Positions 7,499-16,607 of a stretch of 64,000 nucleotides of DNA are shown here, piece after piece. The stretch is from Palsa-504 sp963753225. GTDB taxonomy: Bacteria > Actinomycetota > Actinomycetes > Streptosporangiales > Streptosporangiaceae. Positions within the stretch are counted from its first letter, which is position 1. Each line of letters opens with the position of its first letter. The DNA lies in assembly GCA_963753225.1 (NCBI GenBank), contig CAVWBQ010000014.1, positions 248,001 through 312,000 of the forward strand, read 5' to 3'. A model generated the notes under the pieces. That model saw only the letters and a program-made list of their open reading frames with translations. It was not told where the DNA came from and made no database searches. The position numbers and the translations under genes were made by a program.

Positions 7499-8068
7499 TT
7501 AGGAGGCCGGCCCGCCGACGCGGAAGACGCGCATCTGCAGCGCCAGCGTCGCGTAGTAGCCGACCAGCGTGGACAGCTCGAACAGGGCCTGCTCGCCGAG
7601 CACCGTCACCGCGGTGTCGTACTGCTCGTCGTCCAGGTCGGCGCCAGGGCCGGTCAGCGCCTGCACCACCGAGTGGGCGACCTGCTCCTGCTTGTCGGCG
7701 AAGCCGGGATCCTCACCGTCCCGCAGCGCCCCGATCTCCTGATCGGTGAGTCCGGCGTCCCGCCCGAGCAGCTCGTGCGAGTCGCGCTCGTACGCGTTGT
7801 CCCAGGCCTGTGCCACCACCAGGATCGCCATCTCCCTGATCCGCGGCGCCAGCTCGGTGCGGAACCTGATGGCCGTGCCCAGCTCTTGCAGCGCGTGCCC
7901 GACGGGCGGCGCGTAGAGCATGGCGTTGAACGGGCCGGCCAGGCCGCCGGCGCCGCTGGCGAGCAGAACCGCGCGCGGCCCCTGGCCGCGCGGGCTGCCC
8001 AGGATCTCCCGGTACAAGTCGACCTGCTCCGGGGTCATCTCCTCGGAAGACAGAACAGCAAGGCGCAT
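7499..8068 (-). CDS. Carboxymuconolactone decarboxylase/AhpD-fold protein
   Basis: 189 residues. It matches the CMD fold: ELAPRIREMAILVVAQAWDNAYERDSHE, then LLGRDAGLTDQEIGAL. The AhpD peroxidase CxxC pair is absent (there are no cysteines near that helix), so a peroxidase role is unlikely. Cytoplasmic. It lies 90 bp downstream of the xylH-like gene on the same strand and could be the last gene of the transporter operon. Reaction unknown. Confidence 0.75.
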   Translation of the reverse strand: MRLAVLSSEEMTPEQVDLYREILGSPRGQGPRAVLLASGAGGLAGPFNAMLYAPPVGHALQELGTAIRFRTELAPRIREMAILVVAQAWDNAYERDSHELLGRDAGLTDQEIGALRDGEDPGFADKQEQVAHSVVQALTGPGADLDDEQYDTAVTVLGEQALFELSTLVGYYATLALQMRVFRVGGPAS

Positions 8069-8158
8069 AGAAGGTATCTGCCCACGGTGGCCAGGGCATG
8101 CACCGAGGACCGTTCGGATTATTGACCTTGGGACCAGACGGCCAGCGGGCCCGGGCCG

Positions 8159-9451
8159 TTATGCGTTGGGACGGTTACGGCGCGCCACGGTGTCCACGGT
8201 GACGGCGGCGAGCAGGACGGCCGCGGTCCACAGGTTCTGGGCGGCGGCCCCGAGGCCGAGCAGCTGCAGCCCGTTGTAGATCACGGCGACGATGATCCCG
8301 CCGAGCACCGCGCCCAGCATCTTGCCGCGCCCGCCGAACAGGCTGGTCCCGCCGATGACCGCGGCGGCGACCGCGTACAGCACGTTGTTCCCGCCCTGGA
8401 CGTTGGTGGAAACCGAGCCGAGGTAGGAGGCGTAGACGATGCCCATGATGCCCGCGGTCAGGCCGGCCAGGGCGAACGCGGCGACCCGGATCCGGTTCAG
8501 GTTGATCCCGGCCCGCCGGGACGCCTCGGCGTTGCCGCCGATCGCGTAGATGTACCGGCCGAACCGGGTGCGGCCGAGCAGGAAGCTCCAGGCCACGAGT
8601 ACCACCAGGACCACCAGGACCACCCACGGCAACCCGCGTACCGCGATGGTGACACCGCGGTTGGTGTTGCCGATCAGCACCAGGACCACGCCCGCGACCG
8701 CCATCGCGCCGACCTTCAGCCAGGTCACGCTGGCCGGGGGCGCGGCGAGTCCGCCGGCTCGCCTGCGGGTGTCGCGCACCACGAAGAGCGCGCCGACCAG
8801 CACGACGGCGGCGGCCATGACGATCCAGTCGGCCAGCGGGCTGAGGGCGCCGCCCTCGACGGCGATTAGCACGTTGTTGTACAGCCGGATGGTCCCGCCG
8901 CCGTTGGGGGCGGCCTGGTCCATGATGAATAGCAGCAGGCCAAGACCGGCCAGCTGGCCGGCCAGCGTGACCACGAAGGACGGCAGCCGGAGCCGGGTGA
9001 TGATCACGCCCTCGACCGCGCCGAACAGCGCGGGGAAGGCCAGGCCGACCAGCACCGCCAGCGGCCATGGGGCGGGTCCAGGCGGCTCGAGCAGCCACAA
9101 GGTGAGGGTCGCGCCGATCACCGAGGTATACCCGATGGACAGGTCGATCTCGCCGAGCAGCAGCACGAACACCTCGGCCATGCCCAGCAGCACGATCCAC
9201 GCCGCCTGCGTCATCAGGTTGACCAGGTTGCCCGCGGACAGGAACAGGGAGCTGCGGACCTGGAAATAGACGACGATGGCGACCAGGCCGAGCAGGACCG
9301 GCAGTGCCCCGCTGTCCCCGCTGCGGACCCGGGCCCACCAGATCTTTATGTACTCGCCCAGCGAGTCGGCGATGACCTCGGGGGCGGCGGTGGCGGCAGC
9401 CTCGGACGCGATGTCGTCGGCCTCGGCCGGCGGCTGGACGTCAGTGCTCAC
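8159..9451 (-). CDS. xylH: XylH-like sugar ABC transporter permease
   Basis: 430 residues with about ten membrane helices and the family motifs EIDLSIGYTSVIGA and GGNAEASRRAGINLNRIRVAAFALAG (EAA-like loop that docks the ATPase), plus GGTSLFGGRGKMLGAVLGG near the C-terminus. It forms the inner-membrane channel for a pentose-type sugar. The GTG at 9451 overlaps the end of the ATPase gene by 11 bp. Named by similarity of the operon to xylFGH; the actual sugar is not known. Confidence 0.8.
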   Translation of the reverse strand: MSTDVQPPAEADDIASEAAATAAPEVIADSLGEYIKIWWARVRSGDSGALPVLLGLVAIVVYFQVRSSLFLSAGNLVNLMTQAAWIVLLGMAEVFVLLLGEIDLSIGYTSVIGATLTLWLLEPPGPAPWPLAVLVGLAFPALFGAVEGVIITRLRLPSFVVTLAGQLAGLGLLLFIMDQAAPNGGGTIRLYNNVLIAVEGGALSPLADWIVMAAAVVLVGALFVVRDTRRRAGGLAAPPASVTWLKVGAMAVAGVVLVLIGNTNRGVTIAVRGLPWVVLVVLVVLVAWSFLLGRTRFGRYIYAIGGNAEASRRAGINLNRIRVAAFALAGLTAGIMGIVYASYLGSVSTNVQGGNNVLYAVAAAVIGGTSLFGGRGKMLGAVLGGIIVAVIYNGLQLLGLGAAAQNLWTAAVLLAAVTVDTVARRNRPNA

Positions 9452-10514
9452 TAGAGCTCCCTGAGGCAGGCTCGGCCGGGACGGCGGCCAGGCGCTTGGA
9501 GGTACCGGTGGTCATCAGGTCGACGATCGACTCGGTGTCGAACTGGGCGAGCGGCCCGACGGCGGCCATCCGGCCAAGGCGCAGCACCGCCACCCGGTCG
9601 GCCACCTCGAAGACGTCGCTCAGGTTGTGCGAGATAACGAGCACCGCGATGCCCTGGCTCTTCAGCCTGCGGATGAGCTCGAGCACGACGCGGGTCTGGG
9701 TGACGCCCAGGGCCGCGGTCGGCTCGTCCAAGATCACCAGCTTGGCCTGGCGCAGCACGGCCTTGGCCACCGCGACGGCCTGGCGCTGGCCGCCGGACAG
9801 CGACCCGACCGGCTGCCGGACCGAGCGGATGGTCACCACGGACAGGTCGGCCAGGGTGCGCTTGGCCTGCTTCTCCATCGCGACCTCGTCCAGCACCCAG
9901 TGCCTGACCGGCTCGCGGCCGAGAAACATGTTCTGGACGATGTCGAGGTTGTCGGCCAGCGCCAGGTCCTGGTAGACGGTGGCGATGCCGAGATCGGCGG
10001 CGTCCTTCGGCGAGTGCAGCCGGACCGGCCTGCCCTCCCACAGGATCTGGCCATGGTCCTGCTGCCAGATGCCGGAGACCGTCTTGATCAGCGTGCTCTT
10101 GCCCGCGCCGTTGTCGCCGACGAGCGCGGTCACCTGGCCGATGGGAACGTCCAGGTTGATATCGGTGAGGGCGCGCACCGGGCCGAAGTTCTTACCCACC
10201 CCGACCAGGCGCAGCAGCGGCTGGTCGCCGTTGCTGGGCGCGGTGGCGGGAGCCTCGGCGAAGGCCGCCTCGGCCCGCCCGGCGGCGATCTCGGCGTCCA
10301 CGGCCGCGGTCTCGGCCTGGGCCGCGGCCTTCTCAGCCTGGATGGCGGCCGCCTCCGCGGGCGGCTCGCCGGCGACGTCGGGGCGGCCGGCCGCGCCGGG
10401 CTCGGGGGCGCCCGGCTCCTGGGCCCCGCGGGTCTGCGGGGGCTGGCCGGACTCAGGAGCCGACGCCCGGCCCGCGGTGGCGGGCCGGGCGTCGTCCGCG
10501 CTCGGGGTGGTCAC
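9441..10514 (-). CDS. XylG-like sugar ABC transporter ATPase, single cassette
   Basis: 357 residues. An Ala/Glu/Pro-rich 100-residue N-terminal extension with EKAAAQAETAAVDAEIAAG repeats is followed by one ABC domain: Walker A GDNGAGKST, Q-loop VYQDLALADNL, signature LSGGQRQ, Walker B LVILDEPTA and switch ISHN. Sugar importers of this class usually carry two fused cassettes; this protein has one and would act as a homodimer or pair with another ATPase. GTG start with AGGAGG upstream. The neighbouring sensor kinase carries a very similar cassette. Confidence 0.85.
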   Translation of the reverse strand: MTTPSADDARPATAGRASAPESGQPPQTRGAQEPGAPEPGAAGRPDVAGEPPAEAAAIQAEKAAAQAETAAVDAEIAAGRAEAAFAEAPATAPSNGDQPLLRLVGVGKNFGPVRALTDINLDVPIGQVTALVGDNGAGKSTLIKTVSGIWQQDHGQILWEGRPVRLHSPKDAADLGIATVYQDLALADNLDIVQNMFLGREPVRHWVLDEVAMEKQAKRTLADLSVVTIRSVRQPVGSLSGGQRQAVAVAKAVLRQAKLVILDEPTAALGVTQTRVVLELIRRLKSQGIAVLVISHNLSDVFEVADRVAVLRLGRMAAVGPLAQFDTESIVDLMTTGTSKRLAAVPAEPASGSSSEH

Positions 10515-10551
10515 CGGGCGCGCCTCCTTACATTCAGCCAGAAGCTGCTCA

Positions 10552-11781
10552 CTACGATATCCCTGCAGTCTTGCAGAAGGCCACGTACTGGCCGACGCAC
10601 AGCTGCGCCACCGTCACGAACTTGTCCGCGATGACGGTCGACGCCATGTTCGCCGTGGTGACCCAGGTCGGCTGGAGCAGCACCGACGGCACCGAGATGT
10701 TGGCCTTGGAGTCCTGCGTCGCACCGTTCACCAGGGTGGTCGGCGGGGTCTTGCCTGCCCGCATGAACATGGCCAGCGCCACGGCGGCCTGCGCCTCCAG
10801 GTAGATCGGCTTGTAGACGGTGCCGCACTGGTAGCCGGCCAGGATGTTCTGCAGCCCGACCGTGGTCGCGTCCTGGCCGGTGACCGGGAAGGTCTTGGCC
10901 TTGACGCCCTTCGTCTGCAGGTAGTGGATGATCGGGGCGGCGTTCTCATCGTTCGGGGTGAGGACGGAGTTGATGGTCTTGTGCGCGGTGAACTGCTGCT
11001 GGAACTCGCTCAGCGCCGTCGGCGGGTCCCAGGTTCCGGCCGCCGAGCCGACCTTGACGTACTTCCCGCTGGAGAAGAACGGGGCGAGCACCGCGTCGTA
11101 GCCCTGGGCGAACAGGGTGGCGTTGTTGTCGGTGGGCGCGCCCTTCATCACCAGCACGTTCGGCTTGGCGACGTGCCAGGCGGCGGCGCAGGCCGTGAAG
11201 CCCTGGCCGATCTTCGTGCCGACCAGCACGTTGTTGAAGCTGACGTAGTACGCCCGGCTGCCGCCGAGGGTCAGCCGGTCGTAGTCAACGACGCCGACGC
11301 CCTTCGACTTGGCCAAAGACTCGATCTGCGCGCCGACCCCGGAGTCCAGCGGGTCCATGATCAGGACGCTGGCGCCCTTGGTGATGGCCGTCTGGGCGTC
11401 GGACAGCTCGGTGGCGTCGCTGCCCTGCGCGTTCTGCACGGTGAACTGCGAGGACGACAGACCCGCCTTGGTCAGCGCCTGGGTCAGGTAGGGCGCGTCG
11501 AACTGGGTGTACCGGGCTGAGGAGACGGTGTCCGGCAGGATGACGGCCACGTTGCCCTTGCCCGCGGCGGTGAGTGGCTTCAGCACCGACATCGCGGACA
11601 GGCTCCGGTCGAACTGGGCCACCGAGATCGACACCGTGACCCCGCTCGAACTGGGACTGCTCGTGCTGCTGCTTCCGCTCGAGGGGGAGGAGGAGCTGCT
11701 GCTGCTGCAGGCAGCGGCGGCGAGGCACAAGGCCACCGACGCTGACACCACAACAGCCCCTTTCCTGGCCATTCGGATCAT
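10552..11781 (-). CDS. xylF: XylF-like sugar-binding lipoprotein
   Basis: 409 residues from the ATG at 11781, preceded by AAGGTGG; upstream GTG and downstream ATG (11772) are alternatives. A signal peptide ends in the lipobox LAAAACS, so the mature protein is anchored outside the membrane; a Ser-rich linker follows. The binding domain has XylF-type motifs: VVDYDRLTLGG, YYVSFNNVLVGTKIGQG, KGAPTDNNATLFAQG and TPNDENAAPI. It delivers sugar to the XylH/XylG pair and may report ligand to the adjacent two-component system. Confidence 0.85.
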   Translation of the reverse strand: MIRMARKGAVVVSASVALCLAAAACSSSSSSSPSSGSSSTSSPSSSGVTVSISVAQFDRSLSAMSVLKPLTAAGKGNVAVILPDTVSSARYTQFDAPYLTQALTKAGLSSSQFTVQNAQGSDATELSDAQTAITKGASVLIMDPLDSGVGAQIESLAKSKGVGVVDYDRLTLGGSRAYYVSFNNVLVGTKIGQGFTACAAAWHVAKPNVLVMKGAPTDNNATLFAQGYDAVLAPFFSSGKYVKVGSAAGTWDPPTALSEFQQQFTAHKTINSVLTPNDENAAPIIHYLQTKGVKAKTFPVTGQDATTVGLQNILAGYQCGTVYKPIYLEAQAAVALAMFMRAGKTPPTTLVNGATQDSKANISVPSVLLQPTWVTTANMASTVIADKFVTVAQLCVGQYVAFCKTAGIS

Positions 11782-12011
11782 ATAAACCACCTTGGGTCTA
11801 AAGGGAGGGCCGTCGGGTCACATCCAGGCATGCGGGACTAACCCCCTGACCTGGCGGTCGTCGCGGCCATAGCGTCCTGATAATGACTCTAGAACGACAG
11901 GAATAAACGTAGCCTTAACATCGGCACGGATCCATGAAGATACTGTGAACAGCGATCACGTCGTACCAATAATGATTTACTTTTGTCACCTGGGCGTTAT
12001 TGTTAGCGCAA
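11782..12011. promoter_or_regulatory. Leader region between response regulator and transporter operon
   Basis: 230 bp without a gene, relatively AT-rich around 11930-12010. It must contain the transporter promoter and probably the response-regulator site. I see no unambiguous -35/-10 pair or direct-repeat box that I can defend. Confidence 0.4.
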
Positions 12012-12728
12012 TCATTCTGGGGCCAGCCGGTAGCCGGCCCGCGGCTGGGTCAGGATCAGCGGCGCGCTCTCCTCCGCCTCGAGCTTGGCCCGCAGCCGCC
12101 GGACGTAGACGCGCAGGTACTCGGTCTCGGTCTCGTAGCCGTGACCCCACACCCGGCGGAGCAGGTGGGCGTGGGTCAGCAGCTTGCCCCGGTTGACGGC
12201 GAGCTCGCGCAGCAGGGCGAACTCGGTGGGGGTCAGGTGCACCGGCTGCCCGTTCCGCCGCACCTGCTGCAGGGCCAGGTCGATGATGATGTCGCCGACC
12301 ACGATGACCGGCGGCGCCTGCTGCTCGGTGGGCGCGGCCGGGCGGGTGCGGCGCAGCGTGGCGGTGATCCTGGCCAGCAGCTCCTCGATGCTGAACGGCT
12401 TGGTCATGTAGTCGTCCGCCCCCATGTGCAGGGCCGTCACCTTGTCCCGCTCGCCGCCCCGGGCCGATACCACGATGATGGCGACCGGCGAGCGCTCGCG
12501 GATCTGGCGGCAGAGCTCGAACCCGTCGGCTTCTGGCAGCATCAGGTCGAGCAGCACGATGTCCGGGTCCTCGGTCTCCAGCAGCTGGAGCGCTCGCATG
12601 CCGTCCACGCTCACCACGGTGTCGAAGCCGCGCACGGCCAGGTTGGACCGGATCAGGTCCACGATGTTGGGGTCGTCCTCCACCACCAGGGCGCAGGTCT
12701 TGCGACCGTCCTCGGTCATCGCCGTCAT
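12012..12728 (-). CDS. OmpR/KdpE-type response regulator
   Basis: 238 residues from the ATG at 12728, which overlaps the sensor stop (ATGA). The receiver domain has the acidic pair in LVVEDD, the phospho-acceptor in VLLDLMLPE and the lysine in YMTKPF. The C-terminal winged helix (about 140-235) has LTPTEFALLRELAVN and VRRLRAKLE. It is translationally coupled to the ABC-kinase fusion and lies directly upstream of the sugar transporter, whose promoter is the obvious target (inference). Confidence 0.9.
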   Translation of the reverse strand: MTAMTEDGRKTCALVVEDDPNIVDLIRSNLAVRGFDTVVSVDGMRALQLLETEDPDIVLLDLMLPEADGFELCRQIRERSPVAIIVVSARGGERDKVTALHMGADDYMTKPFSIEELLARITATLRRTRPAAPTEQQAPPVIVVGDIIIDLALQQVRRNGQPVHLTPTEFALLRELAVNRGKLLTHAHLLRRVWGHGYETETEYLRVYVRRLRAKLEAEESAPLILTQPRAGYRLAPE

Positions 12729-15277
12729 TCTTCGGCCCTCGTCTCTGCGTGCGGCTCGGCTTGGTGTACGGCGTGGTGTCCGGCCTCGACCGGCAGGGAC
12801 ACGATGAAGCAGGTGCCCCTTTGCTGCGCGGTCAGCCCGAGCCGGCCGCCGTGCGCCTGCACGATGCCCTTGGCGATGGACAGGCCGAGGCCAGCTCCCG
12901 TGCTCGTGCGGGGGCGGCGGGCAGGCTCGAACGGCGCGGCGGCCAGCTCCGGCGGCAGGCCAGGCCCGTCGTCCAGCACGCTGACCACCACCTCGGCCGG
13001 GCCGGCCTCGGCGGTCACCCGCACCCGGGTTCCCGGCGGGTTGTGACCGAACGCGTTGTTCAGCAGGTTCACGAGGACCTGTTCCATCCGGTCGTGGTCC
13101 GCCCACACTACGGGCAGGTCGACGTCGCAGGTCAGCGTGACCTCCTTCGCGTGCTCCGGGGGCAGGCAGGCGACCGCCGCCTCGATCACCAGGCGCATGT
13201 CGCACCAGTCCCGCTGCAGGCGCATGATGCCCGACTCGATCGCGGAGAAGTCGAGCAGGTCGTCGACCAGCCGCCCGAGGCGCGCGGACTCGGCCGCGAT
13301 CCGGTCCAGGAAGCGCTGCTGCGAGTCGCGGTCCCAGGTCACGTCCGGCTGCATCAGGCTGGACGCGTAGCCCCTGATGGCTGTCAGCGGGGTACGCAGC
13401 TCGTGGCTGAGCCGGGACAAGAACCCGCGCTGCAGTTCCCGCGACCGGCGCAGGGCCGCCGCCTCCTGGTGCGCGTGCGCCGACTCCTCACGTTCCAGCG
13501 CGAGCCGCAGCGAGTTCGCCGCGTCTTCCAGCAGCGTGGTCTCTTCCTTGGTCGGCGGGACCCGCCGCCAGCTGGCCAGCAGCACGGTGGGGCCGCCGAC
13601 CGCGGTGAACGCCACCGCCCGGGCCCGGTGCCTGCGGCTGCTGCGCAGCTGCCGGGCCACCCCGTCCGGATGCGCGCTGGACAGCGCGTCCTCAGCCAGG
13701 TCCCGCAGCGAGGGCGCGGCCGAGGCCGGGTCGGTGCCCTCCGGCCCGGCGTAGGCCCGCCAGCTGGCCGGAACCGTAGCCTGCCCCGCGGGCTGGGTGA
13801 TCAGCGCGACCTCCTCGGCCTGCAGGCCGCGGCGCAGCGACTGGAGCGCGATGACCAGGCCCTCGCTGACCAGGACCGGCCCGGCCAGCGTCTCCAGCAT
13901 CTCCCTGATCGTCTCCAGCACGCGGTTCCTGGTGGTCACCTGGTCGAGCAGCCGGTCCCGTTCGATCGCGCTGGCGGCGTAGCCCGCGTACACGGTGACC
14001 AGGTCGAGCTCGTCGCGCTGGGGCGCACCGTGCTCGGTGCGGAAGACCGTGATCACGCCGGACAGGCCGCCGGGCCCGAGCACGGGAACCGACCACGAGC
14101 TGGCCACCTTGACCGTCTTGGCCAGGTCGCGGAAGCTCCGCCAGGCCGCGCCGACGCGCACGTTGTCGGCGATGACCGGGCGCTCGTCGGCCGCGGCCAG
14201 GCCCACCGGCCCGCCACCGGGCCCGAACGGCAGCCGGGCCCACGGCTCCATCTCGCCGGGGGTGAAGCCGAGCGACGCGGCGCAGAACAGGGTCCGGTCG
14301 CTGACCAGGTGGATGCACAGCCGCTCGCTGGACAGCGCCGCGCCGAGCGCGGACAAGATCAGCGACAGGCTGGAGCCCGGGTCGGCGCTCACCAGGCGGT
14401 CGGTCAGCCCGTGCAGCCGGGTCAGCTGGCGGCGGGCGGAGGAGTCGATCGTCTGACCGGACAGGAGCGCGATCACGTCGTCGGGGTGCGTGTCGGCCGG
14501 GCGCAGGTCGGCGACCACCCGGCCCTGGCGCAGCACGACGATACGGTCGGCGAGCCGGAACATCTGGTCGATGTCGTGGCAGGCGAGCAGGATCGTGGTG
14601 CCTTGCTCGCGCAGGCCCATAATCAGCTCTTCGACCTGGGCTGATTCCTTGACGCCCAGGTTGGCGGTCGGCTCGTCCAGGGCCAGCAGCCGCGGCCGGC
14701 GGCCCATCGCCCGGGCCACCGCCACCAGCTGGCGCTGGCCGCCGGACAGCCAGCGCACGTTGCGGGTGGTGTCCTTCAGCGGGATCCGCAGCTCGGCGAG
14801 GAGCGACGCGGCGGCCGCGTGGAAGCGGGTCTCCGACAGCATGAGCCGCTGCGACTCCTGGCCGAGCATGATGTTGGCCGCGACGTCCAGGTTGTCGCAC
14901 AGCGCCAGGTCCTGCCAGACCACGGCGACTCCGTGCCGCGCCGCGCCGGCCGGGTCCGGCGGCACCCGCTTGCCGCCGAGGTAGATCTCGCCGCTGGCCG
15001 GGACCACGTCGCCCGCGATGCAGCGCACCAGGGTGGTCTTGCCCGCGCCGTTCTCGCCGGCCAGCGCCACCAGCTCGCCGCTTTGCACGGTCAGGTTGAT
15101 GTCGGCCAGGGCGCGCAACCTGCCGTAACTGAGGTTGAGCCCGGACACGGCCAGCAGCGGCGCGGCGCCGGATTCCGCTCCGGCCGCCGCCGCCGGGCCC
15201 GCCGGGACGGGATCCCGCCTGGCGTTCCTGGCCGCGCTCCTGGCCGCGCTCCTGGCCGCGAGGAGAGAACCGGTCAT
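12725..15277 (-). CDS. ABC ATPase-GAF-histidine kinase fusion sensor
   Basis: 850 residues from the ATG at 15277 (a TTG at 15316 is the upstream alternative). Residues about 40-275 are a complete XylG-like ABC cassette: GENGAGKTT near 75, VWQDLALCDNL, LSGGQRQ near 177, LLALDEPTA near 198, ACHD near 231. Two GAF-like modules follow (about 285-590), then HisKA with SRLSHELRTPLTAIRGY near 623 and a full HATPase (NLLNNAFGHNP, DDGPGLP, GAGLGLSIAKG). No membrane helix is present. The cassette resembles that of the transporter ATPase encoded downstream, so it may dock on the same permease and couple transport to phosphorylation of the response regulator (inference). Confidence 0.85.
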   Translation of the reverse strand: MTGSLLAARSAARSAARNARRDPVPAGPAAAAGAESGAAPLLAVSGLNLSYGRLRALADINLTVQSGELVALAGENGAGKTTLVRCIAGDVVPASGEIYLGGKRVPPDPAGAARHGVAVVWQDLALCDNLDVAANIMLGQESQRLMLSETRFHAAAASLLAELRIPLKDTTRNVRWLSGGQRQLVAVARAMGRRPRLLALDEPTANLGVKESAQVEELIMGLREQGTTILLACHDIDQMFRLADRIVVLRQGRVVADLRPADTHPDDVIALLSGQTIDSSARRQLTRLHGLTDRLVSADPGSSLSLILSALGAALSSERLCIHLVSDRTLFCAASLGFTPGEMEPWARLPFGPGGGPVGLAAADERPVIADNVRVGAAWRSFRDLAKTVKVASSWSVPVLGPGGLSGVITVFRTEHGAPQRDELDLVTVYAGYAASAIERDRLLDQVTTRNRVLETIREMLETLAGPVLVSEGLVIALQSLRRGLQAEEVALITQPAGQATVPASWRAYAGPEGTDPASAAPSLRDLAEDALSSAHPDGVARQLRSSRRHRARAVAFTAVGGPTVLLASWRRVPPTKEETTLLEDAANSLRLALEREESAHAHQEAAALRRSRELQRGFLSRLSHELRTPLTAIRGYASSLMQPDVTWDRDSQQRFLDRIAAESARLGRLVDDLLDFSAIESGIMRLQRDWCDMRLVIEAAVACLPPEHAKEVTLTCDVDLPVVWADHDRMEQVLVNLLNNAFGHNPPGTRVRVTAEAGPAEVVVSVLDDGPGLPPELAAAPFEPARRPRTSTGAGLGLSIAKGIVQAHGGRLGLTAQQRGTCFIVSLPVEAGHHAVHQAEPHAETRAEE

Positions 15278-15426
15278 GCCGTCATTGTGTGGCCTCAATC
15301 GTGCGCTTCGCCACAAACTTCGCCCACCTGCCGACCTGACCAGGGATTTTCACAGTTTTTTGATGTTATGCGCGCTGCTCCGTGTCGATAGCGTGAGGAT
15401 GGTCGGACTAGGGAGAGGAGCGGGCC

Positions 15427-15573
15427 GTGCTCGTCGCGTTTTCCGTTACGCCGCTCGGCACCGGGGAGGCGGTCGGCGAGGTGGTGGCCGAGGCGGTCCG
15501 GGAGAGCGGGCTCCCGAACCAGACCGACGCCATGTTCATCACGATCGAGGGTGACTGGGCAGGGATTCAATAA
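15427..15573 (+). pseudogene. Truncated MTH1187-type thiamine-binding gene, fragment 1
   Basis: 48 codons starting with GTG after GGAGAGGAGCGG. The product matches the N-terminal half of the thiamine-binding (PF01910-type) protein at 19830-20153: LVAFSVTPLGTGE, GLPNQTDAMF, IEGDW. It ends abruptly in AGIQ-stop at 15573, where unrelated island DNA begins. The second beta-alpha half (VSLVLKADIRPG) is missing. Confidence 0.75.
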
Positions 15574-15629
15574 GCTATTTTGGGCGAACCTGTTATCCGC
15601 AGCACGGTAACCGCCTCTGAGCAGTGGAA

Positions 15630-15651
15630 AGGCCGTCCAGCGGGACGGCCT
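15630..15651 (-). terminator. Intrinsic-type hairpin after the 15664 gene
   Basis: Arms AGGCCGTC (15630-15637) and GACGGCCT (15644-15651) with a 6-nt loop, followed on the minus strand by TTTCC. It lies 13 bp downstream of the stop of the minus-strand hypothetical gene. Confidence 0.6.
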
Positions 15652-15663
15652 GCCTGCGAGCTG

Positions 15664-15972
15664 CTAAGGCAACGCCGTCTCAGCCGGTTCCCGTTGGGGT
15701 ACCCAGGCGCTTGCGGCGGTGATGGCCAGCCAGCACACCTCTTCAATAGTTGCAACCTGTGTGCTCTCGGCAACGGCCTGGATGTGGGTCTTGATGAGCT
15801 TCCGCTCGCCGTCGAACCCTCCGGGGAGATGATGCCACCGGGTCTCGATCTCGGCCATCCGGTCGGCCGCTTCTAGCCGCTGGATGTACCGTTCGCCCGA
15901 CTGGCCCTCACCGGCCAGGTATGTCTTGTTGGCCTGGTCCCAGTCGATGATGTCGCTGATGATGTCATGCAT
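15664..15972 (-). CDS. Hypothetical protein in the mobile island
   Basis: 102 residues from the ATG at 15972; the frame is open for 26 codons upstream but those look non-coding. Soluble, mixed helical, Trp-rich (IIDWDQANKTYLAGEG, IETRWHHLPGGFDGERKLI, VCWLAITAASAW). I recognise no family. It is followed by a hairpin and lies on the opposite strand to the large NTPase gene; codon GC3 is lower than in flanking core genes, consistent with acquired DNA. Confidence 0.55.
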   Translation of the reverse strand: MHDIISDIIDWDQANKTYLAGEGQSGERYIQRLEAADRMAEIETRWHHLPGGFDGERKLIKTHIQAVAESTQVATIEEVCWLAITAASAWVPQREPAETALP

Positions 15973-16251
15973 CGTCCGACCCCGATTCTTCCCTGATTGA
16001 TCTGACAGTCTGCCTGTTCGGTCTGACAGTGTTCTGATTCGAAGCCCCAAGCACGTTCCGGAGCGCCCGGCCGTTGCCGTCTGCCGGCTTCACGCAGGCG
16101 GGACACAGGAGCAGGTCGTCCTTCGGCCAGCAGTTGCGGGATCAGGGCGGCGGGAGGCCACCGGGTACGAGCAGGGCGCGACGATGAGAACGCTGATGTG
16201 CAGGGCGCCGTCCGGTGGCGTGCCAACGGCGGCGAGGGCGCAGCACCTGAC

Positions 16252-16470
16252 TTACCGGCAGTTCCTGTCGGTGCAGGCGTTGAGGATCTGACGGAGCACG
16301 GCGGCGGCAGCTTTACGGCGGGCCGGCTTGGCGGACCATATGGCAGGCAAGGCAATTCCGATATAGATGAGAAGTACCAGCGTCGCGATTCCGCTGCCGA
16401 GGATCAGCAGCACGTGGGCGGGCAGGGTGACGGCGAGTGCGGCGGTGATCGCGCGGGCGGAAGCGTTCAT
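16252..16470 (-). CDS. Small single-pass or two-pass membrane protein
   Basis: 72 residues from the ATG at 16470 (the frame is open to 16500). A hydrophobic stretch spans about 16-45 (LLILGSGIATLVLLIYIGIAL), with a basic C-terminus (AKPARRKAAAAVLRQI) and two terminal-region cysteines. Function unknown. It lies 138 bp from, and divergent to, the NTPase-repeat gene, so the two may share a promoter region. Confidence 0.5.
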   Translation of the reverse strand: MNASARAITAALAVTLPAHVLLILGSGIATLVLLIYIGIALPAIWSAKPARRKAAAAVLRQILNACTDRNCR

Positions 16471-16607
16471 GCCATGAGGATGCGGACTGGCGTCGCCCAC
16501 TGATGCTGGCGCCGGAAAGATACGGAAGGCTGCGGAAGTCCGCAGGAAGGACGGCAGAATTAAGACGAGAACAGCGGACGGAACCGGACACTGGAAGCAG
16601 ACAGGAC

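Noticed and set aside
7499..8068. AhpD alkylhydroperoxidase assignment
   Set aside because: The catalytic CxxC is absent, so only the wider CMD fold is supported.
12749..14644. 631-codon open frame opposite the ABC-kinase fusion
   Set aside because: Shadow frame caused by high GC3; no recognisable domain and no ribosome site.
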